Below, in pieces: positions 16,572 to 24,426 of a stretch of DNA of 50,140 nucleotides (the first letter of the stretch is position 1; every line of letters starts with the position of its first letter). The stretch is from contig JAAYLU010000025.1 in the NCBI GenBank assembly GCA_012521675.1, positions 1-50,140 of the forward strand. The letters are read 5' to 3'. Position numbers and translations under genes: made by a program. Origin of the DNA: Synergistaceae bacterium (GTDB lineage: Bacteria; Synergistota; Synergistia; Synergistales; Aminobacteriaceae). The notes under the pieces were generated by a model. The model was given only the letters and a program-made list of their open reading frames with translations, was not told where the DNA came from and did no database searches.

Positions 16572-17807
16572 CTATTCGTACTTTTGAAGGGCTATGACGC
16601 CGTTGTGCCCTCCGAACCCGAAGCTGTTCACCAGGAGCCTTGAGACATGCTTCTCCACCGCTTTGTCCCCCACGACGTTTATCTCGCACTCGGGATCGAG
16701 GTTATCCAGGTTGATGGTGGGGTGTATGACTCCCTCCTCGATGGCCTGAAGCGCCGCCACCGTCTCCAGTGCGCCCGCCGCTCCCAGGCAGTGTCCGATC
16801 ATCGATTTGGTGGAGTTGACATGGACTTTATCCGTATGGTCTCCCAGGACGCTGCGGATCGCCATTGCCTCCATCTTATCGTTCAGAGGGGTCGATGTCC
16901 CGTGCGCGTTGATGAACTCCACATCCTCGGGCAGCCACTTCGCATGTGCGATGGCCTTGCGCATGGCGCGCGCCGCGCCGTCTCCCTCCGGGTCGGGCGC
17001 GGTGATATGGCTGGCGTCGCACGTATTTCCGTATCCGACGATCTCCGCGTAGATATGAGCACCGCGTTTCTTCGCGTGCTCCAGCTCCTCCAGCAGGATA
17101 ACTCCCGCTCCCTCTCCCATTACGAAGCCATCTCGATCGACGTCGAAGGGTCGCGATGCCCTTCCCGGCTCATCCAGCCTCGTGGAGAGCGCCTTCATGG
17201 CAGCGAAGCCGGCGATGCTGATCGTACGGAGCGCCGCCTCGGTTCCGCCCGCGAGAATCACGTCCGCGTCATCGCGAAGAATGTTGTGATATGCCTCTCC
17301 AATGCTGTGGACCGAGGTGGCGCAGGCGGTCACCACGCACATGTTCGGTCCCTTGGCGTTGTGCTTTATTGCGACATACGCCGTGGACATGTTGCTTATC
17401 ATCATCGGGATGAAAAATGGGCTTACCCGCCTGGGTCCCTTCTCCATCATGGTCTTGAAGTTGTTGAACGTGGTCTCGATACCGCCCTGACCACTTCCGA
17501 TGAACACTCCGAATTTATATGGATCCAGGCTTCCCGTATCGAGCTTTGCATCAACGACCGCCATATCCGCGGCGGCCACTGCGAATTGAATGACGCGGTC
17601 CGAGCGCTTGGCCTCCTTGCTCTCCATCCAGCGGTTCGGGGCGAAATCCTTTACGTCCGCGCCGAAAGGAATCGGGCTGTCGCTCGCGTCGAACGTGGTC
17701 AGAGGACCGATGCCGTTCTTTCCCGCCTTCAAAGCTCTCCAGTAGTCTTCTTTTCCCGTGGCGATGGGGCTTACAACTCCAAGCCCCGTGACAACGACCC
17801 TTCTCAA
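16572..17807 (-). CDS. fabF: Beta-ketoacyl-ACP synthase II
   Basis: Condenses malonyl-ACP with acyl-ACP in fatty-acid elongation. The 411-residue protein has the full Cys-His-His triad: Cys162 in VVTACATSVHS, His302 in INAHGTSTPLND, His339 in STKSMIGHCLGAAG. The N-terminal VVVTGLGVVSPIA is typical. It is the last fab gene of the cluster, separated from acpP by 99 bases that contain a hairpin. Confidence 0.96.
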   Translation of the reverse strand: MRRVVVTGLGVVSPIATGKEDYWRALKAGKNGIGPLTTFDASDSPIPFGADVKDFAPNRWMESKEAKRSDRVIQFAVAAADMAVVDAKLDTGSLDPYKFGVFIGSGQGGIETTFNNFKTMMEKGPRRVSPFFIPMMISNMSTAYVAIKHNAKGPNMCVVTACATSVHSIGEAYHNILRDDADVILAGGTEAALRTISIAGFAAMKALSTRLDEPGRASRPFDVDRDGFVMGEGAGVILLEELEHAKKRGAHIYAEIVGYGNTCDASHITAPDPEGDGAARAMRKAIAHAKWLPEDVEFINAHGTSTPLNDKMEAMAIRSVLGDHTDKVHVNSTKSMIGHCLGAAGALETVAALQAIEEGVIHPTINLDNLDPECEINVVGDKAVEKHVSRLLVNSFGFGGHNGVIALQKYE

Positions 17808-17867
17808 AACACTTCACTCCTCCGCCTAAAAGGTCGGTGCCGACGATAAACCTCTCGGGTAGTCCCA

Positions 17868-17893
17868 AGGGGGAACGCGGACGCGCTCCCCCT
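17868..17893 (-). promoter_or_regulatory. hairpin between acpP and fabF
   Basis: AGGGGGA pairs with TCCCCCT, with an inner CGCG/CGCG stem, 14 bases after the acpP stop. No T-run follows, so it is not a classical terminator. It may protect the acpP 3-prime end and lower fabF expression, since ACP is needed in larger amounts. Confidence 0.5.
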
Positions 17894-17906
17894 CGCCTTT
17901 CGGCCG

Positions 17907-18158
17907 CTACTCGTCCGCACCAAGTTTGCTCAGTGTGTAATTCATCGCCTCGCCTACCGTGGTCAGTTTCTCGGCGTCCTCGTCGGGGATCTCCATGTCG
18001 AACTCCTCCTCGATCCCCATGATAAGCTCCACGATATCAAGGGAGTCCGCCCCCAGGTCCTCGACGAACGAGGCCTCCGGGACTATCTGATCCTCTTCGA
18101 CATCGAGCCTGTCGATAATGATCTCCTTCAACCGGGCGAGCATCTCCTCTTTCTTCAT
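17907..18158 (-). CDS. acpP: Acyl carrier protein
   Basis: The 83-residue acidic, helical protein carries the phosphopantetheine site GADSLD with Ser39. The rest ([55 protein letters not shown]) is textbook ACP. It carries growing acyl chains for the neighbouring fab enzymes and PlsX. It follows fabG by 26 bases with an AGGTGA-like ribosome site (GGGAGGTGAAAG). Confidence 0.97.
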   Translation of the reverse strand: MKKEEMLARLKEIIIDRLDVEEDQIVPEASFVEDLGADSLDIVELIMGIEEEFDMEIPDEDAEKLTTVGEAMNYTLSKLGADE

Positions 18159-18184
18159 TCTCTTTCACCTCCCTTCGGTCTCTT

Positions 18185-18925
18185 CTAGCACATCGTCATG
18201 CCGCCGTCTACGGCGACGACCTGTCCGGTTATATAAGACGCCTCGTCCGAGGCCAGGAAACACGCGAGATGGGCGACATCGTCCGGTGTCCCGGCCCTTC
18301 CCGAGGGGATCTGTCCCAGGAGGGCCTCTCTAGCCTCCCCGGGCATGGCGTCCGTCATGTCCGTGGCTATGAAACCGGGAGCTATCGCATTGACCGTTAC
18401 ACCCTTGGATGCGTACTCCCTAGCGGCGCTCTTAGTGAACCCGATGACGCCGGCCTTGGACGCGCAGTAGTTCGGCTGGCCCGGGTTTCCGATCAGGGCC
18501 ACCACGGAGGCGATGTTGATGATCCTCCCCCACTTAGCCCGCACCATCCCTCGTATGGCCTCCCTGGTGCAGTAGAACACGGACGAGAGATTGGCCGCTA
18601 TGACGGACTCCCAGTCCTCGTCCTTCATTCGAAGCAGAAGCCCGTCCTTGGTTATCCCGGCGTTGTTCACCAGCGCGGAGACGGGCCCGAAACGCTCGTT
18701 CACCTCGGCGAAGACTCTCTTCACGTCCTCGGGGCGGGACATGTCCCCCTGGAAGGGGAAGGCGCTTCCTCCTCCGGCGGCAATAATATCACAAACCTCC
18801 AGGGCCGCTTTCTCGCTGCTTCTGAAGTTCACGGCCATTTGAAAGCCACTCTCGGCAAGCCTCAGAGCGACGGCCCTGCCTATTCCCCTGCCTGCTCCGG
18901 TCACCAGTGCGGTCCTGGGCGCCAT
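18185..18925 (-). CDS. fabG: 3-oxoacyl-ACP reductase
   Basis: NADPH-dependent short-chain dehydrogenase that reduces beta-ketoacyl-ACP. The 246-residue chain has the cofactor loop TGAGRGIG (9-16), NNAG (87-90) and the catalytic Ser140, Tyr153, Lys157 (YCASK). The C-terminus VVAVDGGMTMC is typical. It starts one base after the fabD stop. Confidence 0.96.
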   Translation of the reverse strand: MAPRTALVTGAGRGIGRAVALRLAESGFQMAVNFRSSEKAALEVCDIIAAGGGSAFPFQGDMSRPEDVKRVFAEVNERFGPVSALVNNAGITKDGLLLRMKDEDWESVIAANLSSVFYCTREAIRGMVRAKWGRIINIASVVALIGNPGQPNYCASKAGVIGFTKSAAREYASKGVTVNAIAPGFIATDMTDAMPGEAREALLGQIPSGRAGTPDDVAHLACFLASDEASYITGQVVAVDGGMTMC

Positions 18926-18926
18926 G

Positions 18927-19877
18927 TCAGATCATCTCCTTTAGAAGTCCGGCCACCCTCTCAAGTTCTTCAAGGGTCCCGCAAGAATGCGCAACCAATC
19001 CCTTTCGGCATTTCTTTATCAGTCCGGTCAACACTGTTCCGGCCCCGATCTCGAAGAAGACCGAGACTCCTGCGTCGGCCATCCAGTTCACCGAGCCCTC
19101 CCACAGGACAGGCATGAACGTCTGGTCGAACAGAGACCTCTTGATCTCGTCCACCTCGGTGAGCGGAAGTGCCCTCGCGTTCGACACGACAGGCGCCGAG
19201 GGGATCCTCCACTCGCACTTCTCGAAAGCGGCGAAGAGCTCGTCCGCCAGCGGTCTCATGAGCCTGCTATGAAAGGGGGCGCTCACGTTGAGAGGGATAG
19301 CCCTCTTCGCCCCCTTGGCCTTTGCCAGCTTCATCGCTTTTTCCACGAACTCCGCCTCCCCTGAGATCACCGTCTGGCCGGGTGAGTTGAAGTTCGCGGG
19401 CTGGCACTCCCCTCCGGGCGCCGCCTCCTCGCACACGGAAGCGACGCCGGCCGCATTCAGCCCCAGGATGGCCGCCATCGCACCTCGCCCCTCGGGGACC
19501 GCCTCCTGCATAAGCCTGCCACGAAGATGCACCAGCCTGGCCCCATCCTCCAGGGAGAGGGCGCCTCCGGCCACCAGCGCGGTGTACTCTCCCAAGCTGT
19601 GTCCGGCGAGATAGGCCGGCTTGATCGCTCCGTCCGTCATCTCCTCCAACACGGCCAAGAAGGCGATGCTAACCGTCAGCAGGGCGGGCTGGGTGTAGGC
19701 GGTCCTTCGCAGTTCCTCCTCCGGCCCGTCGAAGATGATCTTCGAGAGGTTCAAGGACAGGGCGTCGTCGGCCCGCTCAAAGACCCTGGACGCCGACTTG
19801 AAAGAGTTTCGCAGGTCCAGCCCCATGCCGACCGCCTGAGAGCCCTGTCCTGGAAAAACAAGTGAGTAGGACATCAT
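18927..19877 (-). CDS. fabD: Malonyl-CoA:ACP transacylase
   Basis: Loads malonyl groups onto ACP. The 316-residue protein starts YSLVFPGQGSQAVGMG and contains the nucleophile motif GHSLGEY (Ser94) and the general-base region NVSAPFHSRLM (His203). The start could be either of two adjacent ATGs (19877 or 19874). It lies in the fab operon between fabK and fabG. Confidence 0.96.
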   Translation of the reverse strand: MMSYSLVFPGQGSQAVGMGLDLRNSFKSASRVFERADDALSLNLSKIIFDGPEEELRRTAYTQPALLTVSIAFLAVLEEMTDGAIKPAYLAGHSLGEYTALVAGGALSLEDGARLVHLRGRLMQEAVPEGRGAMAAILGLNAAGVASVCEEAAPGGECQPANFNSPGQTVISGEAEFVEKAMKLAKAKGAKRAIPLNVSAPFHSRLMRPLADELFAAFEKCEWRIPSAPVVSNARALPLTEVDEIKRSLFDQTFMPVLWEGSVNWMADAGVSVFFEIGAGTVLTGLIKKCRKGLVAHSCGTLEELERVAGLLKEMI

Positions 19878-19893
19878 GTCACCTCTATCATAT

Positions 19894-20847
19894 TTATAAA
19901 ACCGCGCCGACCATCCGGGCCACGTTCCTCGCCTCGGAGAACAACCCCTCGATTATCTCCGCCGCAGGCCTGATGTCGTTCACCAAGGCCGAGACCTGGC
20001 CGGCCATGAGGGATCCCCACTCCATATCCCCGTCGACCACGGCGGCCCTCAGCCGCCCGGCGCCGAGCTTCTCGTACTCCTCGATCGGGGCGTTCTCCCT
20101 CTCCAGTTCCTCGAAACGGCTCGTAAGCTTGTTCTTCAGGCACCTGACCGGGTGACCCGTGGGTCTGCCTGTGATGACATTGCTTCGGTCTCTCGCCGCG
20201 ATCACCGCCTCTTTGTAGGCCGGATGCACGGTCGACTCGGTGCAGCAGACGAACCTGGTCCCGACCTGAACACCCTCCGCCCCGAGCGCGAACGCGGCCG
20301 CGACGCCCCTGCCATCCGCGACCCCTCCGGCGGCCACCACCGGGATATCCACCGCGTCGACTATCTGCGGGACGAGGGCCATAGTCGTTATCTCGCCGAC
20401 GTGTCCGCCCGCCTCCATCCCCTCGGCTATGACCGCGTCGGCACCCTGTTTCTCCACCCTCTTCGCCTGCGCCACGGAGGCGATCACCGGGAGTATCGTG
20501 ACCCCGTGCGGCTTGAGTTTCTCGATCACCCTGCCGGGGCTTCCCGCGCCGGTGGTGACGATGGAGACTCCGAACTCTAGGACGATCTCCAGGACGTCGT
20601 CAACGGTCGTGGACATCAGCATGATGTTCAGGCCGAACGGCTTGTCCGTCAGGGTGCGCACTTTCAGGATCTCCTTCTCCAGGAGCTCGGGAGGCATATT
20701 CGCCGCGGCAATAATCCCGAGCCCGCCTCCGTTGCTCACTGCGGCCGCAAGCTCGGCGTTCGCAACCCATGCCATCCCGCCCTGGATAAGGGGGTAACCG
20801 CAGCCCAACAGGCGAGTCACCCGGTTATCGCGAAAATCAGGTCTCAT
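19894..20847 (-). CDS. fabK: Enoyl-ACP reductase II (FMN-dependent)
   Basis: Final reduction of each elongation cycle, using FMN instead of the FabI fold. The 317-residue TIM-barrel protein has NMD/2-nitropropane dioxygenase-type motifs: YPLIQGGMAWVANAELAAAVSNGGGLG, AGSPG (75-80), EGMEAGGHVGE and VVAAGGVADGRG. No fabI is visible in the window. Its start overlaps the fabH stop by 11 bases. Confidence 0.94.
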   Translation of the reverse strand: MRPDFRDNRVTRLLGCGYPLIQGGMAWVANAELAAAVSNGGGLGIIAAANMPPELLEKEILKVRTLTDKPFGLNIMLMSTTVDDVLEIVLEFGVSIVTTGAGSPGRVIEKLKPHGVTILPVIASVAQAKRVEKQGADAVIAEGMEAGGHVGEITTMALVPQIVDAVDIPVVAAGGVADGRGVAAAFALGAEGVQVGTRFVCCTESTVHPAYKEAVIAARDRSNVITGRPTGHPVRCLKNKLTSRFEELERENAPIEEYEKLGAGRLRAAVVDGDMEWGSLMAGQVSALVNDIRPAAEIIEGLFSEARNVARMVGAVL

Positions 20848-21832
20848 AGATCACACCTCCGTAAGTCATGCCTGCTCCAAAAGCGGTCAACAGCAGCCTT
20901 TGGCCGGATACCAGCCGCCCTTGCCCCGCGAAGTCGGACAGGGCGATGAAGACGGACGCGGCCGACGTGTTCCCGTACTCATCAAGGTTTATAAAGACTC
21001 TGTCGGGCGCGATACCGAGTCTCTCGGCCGCTCGTTCTATTATCCTCCGGTTCGCCTGGTGGAAGAACCACCAGTCGATGTCGCCGACCGACAGGCCGGA
21101 ATCCTCGCATAATTCCTTTAAGAAAGGGGGGATCACCCTGTTCACGAACTTGAAGACGTCGTTTCCCTTCATCGTCACAAAGTGCTTTTTCTCGGCCAGC
21201 GTCTCTTGCGACGCGGGGTGCTCGACGAGCCCGCCTAAAAGGGTTATCTGGTCGTGCTTCGTGCCGTCCGACCTCAGCCCCGCAGACAGGAAGCGGCCCC
21301 TCCCCTCCGAGGGGGCGAGAAGCACCGCACCCGCGCCGTCTCCGAAGAGCACGCATGTGTTCCTGTCGCTCCAGTCGATCAGAGCCGATAGCACCTCGGC
21401 ACCGATGACCAGCACGTTCCTCCAGATGCCCGACGCTATGCCGCTCACGCCGAGGGCGATGGAATAGACGCCGCTCGTGCAGCCGGACTGGACGTCGAAG
21501 GCCCCCGCCCGGTCAGCCCCCAGGAGGCCCTGTACCTTGGGTGCCACTCCGGGAAAGAGGGTGTCGGGGCTGTTGGTCGCGACTATTACCATGTCCAGCT
21601 CGTTCGGAGACACACCTGCGTCCTCCAGGGCCGCCCGTCCCGCCTTCAGCGCCAGCTCGCTTGTCAGTTCCCCCGCCTCTGCAATGTGCCTTCTTTGAAT
21701 CCCGGTCCTCTCCCGTATCCACTCATCGCTCGTATCGACCATCCTCGACAGGTCCTCGTTGGTCAACACTCTCTCCGGGACGTGCCTTCCGATTCCTCGA
21801 ACGGCCGCCGGCACTCCTTGAAACAACGCCAT
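20837..21832 (-). CDS. fabH: Beta-ketoacyl-ACP synthase III
   Basis: Starts each fatty acid by joining acetyl-CoA (or branched acyl-CoA) to malonyl-ACP. The ATG at 21832 sits behind AAGGAGG and gives 331 residues; the frame extends seven codons upstream. The triad is present: Cys118 in VQSGCTSGVYS, the His of WWFFHQANRRII, and the Asn of DEYGNTSAASV. GIGRHVPERVLTNEDL and SDEWIRERTGIQRRHI are typical. It lies between plsX and fabK. Confidence 0.95.
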   Translation of the reverse strand: MALFQGVPAAVRGIGRHVPERVLTNEDLSRMVDTSDEWIRERTGIQRRHIAEAGELTSELALKAGRAALEDAGVSPNELDMVIVATNSPDTLFPGVAPKVQGLLGADRAGAFDVQSGCTSGVYSIALGVSGIASGIWRNVLVIGAEVLSALIDWSDRNTCVLFGDGAGAVLLAPSEGRGRFLSAGLRSDGTKHDQITLLGGLVEHPASQETLAEKKHFVTMKGNDVFKFVNRVIPPFLKELCEDSGLSVGDIDWWFFHQANRRIIERAAERLGIAPDRVFINLDEYGNTSAASVFIALSDFAGQGRLVSGQRLLLTAFGAGMTYGGVIYET

Positions 21833-21845
21833 GAGGAGTCCTCCT

Positions 21846-22835
21846 TTACCCAAGCTCTTCTCTGATCAACTCCACACCGTTCTGTCCGACGAAGCTCCTC
21901 GCCACTTTCAAAGCGCTTAAAATCGCGGGCGCCTTGGAGCGCCCGTGAGCCTTGATTACCGCTCCGTTCACTCCCAGAAGGGGAGTCCCTCCGTGCTTCT
22001 CGTAGTGGAACCGGGCCATCAGGTCCTTCACCATCGGCAGCATGAAGAGCATGCCGATCTTCGGTAGGACCCTCTGCCCGATCTCCTCCTCCAGGAGAGA
22101 CGCCGCCGCGGTCATAAGACCCTCTGCGAACTTCAGGACCACGTTTCCGGAGAAGCCGTCGCAGACCACCACGTCGGCCCTGCTGTAAGGAATGTCGTCT
22201 CCCTCGACATAGCCCGAAAACCTCAAAGAACTCTCCATGATGAGGGCCTTCGCCCCGGAGACGGCTTCGTCCCCCTTGATATCCTCCGACCCGTTCGAGA
22301 GCAGCGCTATCTGAGGCTCGACCACACCCAGGATGCGCTTGGAATATATGTTGCCCATGTGGGCGAACTGGTACAGCTGAAAGGGCTTGCTCCTCACGTT
22401 CGCCCCGACGTCCAAAAGAAAGGTGTACTTGTTCAAAGTGGGCAACGCCACCCCCAGCGCCGGGCGGTCGATCCCTGAGATCCTGCCGACGACCAGTACT
22501 CCCCCTGCGACCACCGCGCCCGTGTTGCCCGCCGACACGCACCCGGAGGCCTCGCCCGACCTGACCATCTCCATCGCGAGCCGGATACTGGAGTTCCTTT
22601 TTTTCCGTATCGCGAGGGTCGGATGCTCGTTCATCTCCACTCTTTCGTCGGTGTGCACGATGCCGATGCGCCCGCTCACGGAGGAGTCCGCCCTTTCGAG
22701 AAGCGGCGCCATAAGCGGCTCGGATCCGACCAGCACCAGCTCCAGATCGCGGTGCTCCTCGCACGCCATCAATGCAGCCTTGCAGATCTCCGAGGGGCCG
22801 TGGTCCCCCCCCATCGCGTCAACGGCGATTATCAA
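21846..22835 (-). CDS. plsX: Phosphate acyltransferase PlsX
   Basis: Converts acyl-ACP to acyl phosphate for phospholipid synthesis. The 329-residue protein opens with IIAVDAMGGDHGP and has SAGNTGAVVAGG, GVALPTLNKYTFLLDVGANV, DGFSGNVVLKFAEG and GVNGAVIKAHGRSKAPAI. Its start overlaps the fapR stop by four bases, the usual fapR-plsX arrangement. Confidence 0.96.
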   Translation of the reverse strand: MIIAVDAMGGDHGPSEICKAALMACEEHRDLELVLVGSEPLMAPLLERADSSVSGRIGIVHTDERVEMNEHPTLAIRKKRNSSIRLAMEMVRSGEASGCVSAGNTGAVVAGGVLVVGRISGIDRPALGVALPTLNKYTFLLDVGANVRSKPFQLYQFAHMGNIYSKRILGVVEPQIALLSNGSEDIKGDEAVSGAKALIMESSLRFSGYVEGDDIPYSRADVVVCDGFSGNVVLKFAEGLMTAAASLLEEEIGQRVLPKIGMLFMLPMVKDLMARFHYEKHGGTPLLGVNGAVIKAHGRSKAPAILSALKVARSFVGQNGVELIREELG

Positions 22836-23464
22836 ACGGAGCTCACCTCTCTTGCGTCTTTCGTATGGTTGTTATTCACCACAGCGGCAATGAACCTTCC
22901 GACGAAAATCTCCCTGTCCCCGACCTTGGTCCTGACGCTCACAATGTACTTGTCGTCCTTGTGGACTCCGACCTTGGCCCTGGCGACCAGCGAGTCCCCG
23001 ACGCGGGCGTGCCCTTTGAACTCCCCTCTCATCGAGTCGACGAGCACGAAGTCCGCCTCGACGACGGCTATCGCTATCGAGCTGGCCTGGGCGTAAATAT
23101 AGTGATCGCAGACCATGGACGTCTCGCGGAAGGCCATCTCCCTGCGGGTATCGAGGACGGAGAGCGCCCACTTGTTCGGCTCCAGCTCCAACAGGTCCCC
23201 GACGACCTCGGTCTGCTTCAGCGAGCGCAGTCTGCTAGTGGCCCTTTGAGCCATGGACTTCATGCGTTCCCTGAGCTCGGGAATCCCCAGCACAGCCCTG
23301 TCGAGACGGATTGTGCTCACGCTTACGCTGAAAGAAGCCGCGAGCTCCTCGTCCGTCGCAAGAGGGTTGTGTTCGATCAGCTTGAGCAACTTCCCCTGCC
23401 TGGCTCTCTTCCTCTGAGACTTGATTGCAGTCCCCTCCTTAATATGGGCACCTGCTCGTAGCAT
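22832..23464 (-). CDS. fapR: Fatty-acid and lipid biosynthesis repressor FapR
   Basis: FapR represses lipid genes and is released by malonyl-CoA. It has a DeoR-like helix-turn-helix (TDEELAASFSVSVSTIRLDRAVLGIPELRERM) and a hot-dog effector domain (ISSLAVAV-like ASSIAIAVVEADFVLVD). The only ATG upstream (23464) lies about 13 bases from the predicted transcription start and has a poor ribosome site. A strong AAGGAGGGG (23440-23432) instead stands before an ATC (23425-23423), which gives IKSQRKRARQGKLLKLI, matching the start of Bacillus FapR. The coordinates use the ATG; the true start may be 23425 with a non-standard AUC. It heads the plsX-fab operon. Confidence 0.92.
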   Translation of the reverse strand: MLRAGAHIKEGTAIKSQRKRARQGKLLKLIEHNPLATDEELAASFSVSVSTIRLDRAVLGIPELRERMKSMAQRATSRLRSLKQTEVVGDLLELEPNKWALSVLDTRREMAFRETSMVCDHYIYAQASSIAIAVVEADFVLVDSMRGEFKGHARVGDSLVARAKVGVHKDDKYIVSVRTKVGDREIFVGRFIAAVVNNNHTKDAREVSSV

Positions 23465-23469
23465 CTGCT

Positions 23470-23487
23470 CTTAGGACTAGGTAAGTA
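23470..23487 (-). promoter_or_regulatory. FapR-like operator
   Basis: On the minus strand this reads TACTTACCTAGTCCTAAG. Its core TACCTAGTCCTAA differs by one base from the core of the Bacillus FapR site as I recall it (TACCTAGTCTTAA). It overlaps the -10 box and transcription start of the fapR promoter, so bound FapR should block initiation. Confidence 0.75.
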
Positions 23488-23512
23488 TAGCTGCCTACTG
23501 TGCGACGGTCAA
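23484..23512 (-). promoter_or_regulatory. promoter of the fapR-plsX-fab operon
   Basis: TTGACC (23512-23507) and TATACT (23489-23484) are exactly 17 bases apart, one of the best promoters in the window. Transcription would start near 23477, inside the FapR-like operator. Confidence 0.8.
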
Positions 23513-23524
23513 TAGGAAAAACAG

Positions 23525-23556
23525 ACAAAAAATGGAGGGCAAGCCCTCCATTTTCC
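23525..23556 (-). terminator. terminator after rpmF
   Basis: On the minus strand a 10-base stem (AATGGAGGGC/GCCCTCCATT) with a two-base apex is followed by TTTTTTGT. It ends the ackA-yceD-rpmF transcript 30 bases past the rpmF stop and insulates the fapR promoter. Confidence 0.88.
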
Positions 23557-23585
23557 GATCGTCATAACTGCCGGTCTCCGCGAGG

Positions 23586-23789
23586 CTACTCGTCCGCCTC
23601 CGAATCGGCGGCCGTCTTTAAAACCTTTCTGCCCCTGTAATAGCCGCACTCTCCGCAGGCCCTGTAGTTCATGATCGTCTCCCCACAGTGCGTGCAGGTC
23701 GTCAGCTCCGGTTTGGTAAGGGACCCGAGCCACACGGATTTTCTTTTATGAGTACGGGCATGAGATACCCTGCTCTTCGGCGTCGCCAT
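23586..23789 (-). CDS. rpmF: 50S ribosomal protein L32
   Basis: A 67-residue basic protein beginning MATPKSRVSHARTHKRKS with a zinc-type C-X2-C pair (CTHCGE, CGECGYYRG). This is the usual L32 pattern, with an acidic end (ADSEADE) slightly longer than common. It directly follows yceD, the standard yceD-rpmF pair. Confidence 0.96.
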   Translation of the reverse strand: MATPKSRVSHARTHKRKSVWLGSLTKPELTTCTHCGETIMNYRACGECGYYRGRKVLKTAADSEADE

Positions 23790-23810
23790 TCTGCATATCC
23801 CTCCTTTTCA

Positions 23811-24404
23811 CTACGTATCATCGTCAGTTTCGAACGCGAGAAGCTCCTCCAGCCTCGGGTCGATCTCGACGGAAGAACATGAACAACTCCCGGACTCCAG
23901 CCGCCTGCCGCACGACGGGCAGATCCCCCGGCAGGCCGGGGAGCAGAGCGCCCTCGACGGCAGCGAAAGGACGAGACTCTCGTAGACCTGGTCCGATATG
24001 TCGAGCCTGCTCTTCCAGCAGGGTATCGTCACCATACGATAATCTTCGCCCTCCTCGGACGTCTTTTTTCCCTTTACGTTCTTCCGCAGAGAGTAAAGAT
24101 ACATGAAATCCTCGCGAATTTCAATACCCGCCGGCTCAAGACACCGGGAACATGAAGACGACAGAGCGACGTTCAAACCGACGTCGACAAGCAGCTCTTC
24201 GCCCGACCACCTGACCTCCGCCTCCACCACAAGGGGGGAGACAAACCTGAAGGACATTCCGTCGTACAGGAGCTCCTCACCTTCCCCAGCGAGGCAGGTA
24301 TGAAGGGGCAACTCCCAGGAGGCGCCGGTTCGCGCCTCCTCGTCACCAAACTTTGGCACTTCGATCTCGAAACGCCACAAGGCGGGTCTCTCCGTTATCG
24401 GCAA
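23811..24404 (-). CDS. yceD: YceD/DUF177 family protein
   Basis: A 197-residue member of the DUF177 family, linked to 23S rRNA accumulation and almost always next to rpmF. Visible are the central CSRCLEP metal-like pair and the C-terminal CSPACRGICPSCGRRLESGSCSC cluster typical of the family, then the acidic DPRLEELLAFETDDDT. It stands between ackA (22 bases) and rpmF (21 bases). Confidence 0.9.
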   Translation of the reverse strand: MPITERPALWRFEIEVPKFGDEEARTGASWELPLHTCLAGEGEELLYDGMSFRFVSPLVVEAEVRWSGEELLVDVGLNVALSSSCSRCLEPAGIEIREDFMYLYSLRKNVKGKKTSEEGEDYRMVTIPCWKSRLDISDQVYESLVLSLPSRALCSPACRGICPSCGRRLESGSCSCSSVEIDPRLEELLAFETDDDT

Positions 24405-24426
24405 ATCGCGCCTCCCAGAAAGGGGC

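Noticed and set aside
16647-17849. 400-residue plus-strand frame across fabF
   Set aside because: Antisense shadow of fabF, which carries an intact catalytic triad.
23811-23882. Second protein from the N-terminal extension of ackA or the ORF 25623-25767
   Set aside because: The ackA frame extends to 25767 but with no ribosome site or homology; the extension overlaps the divergent tmcAL start region.
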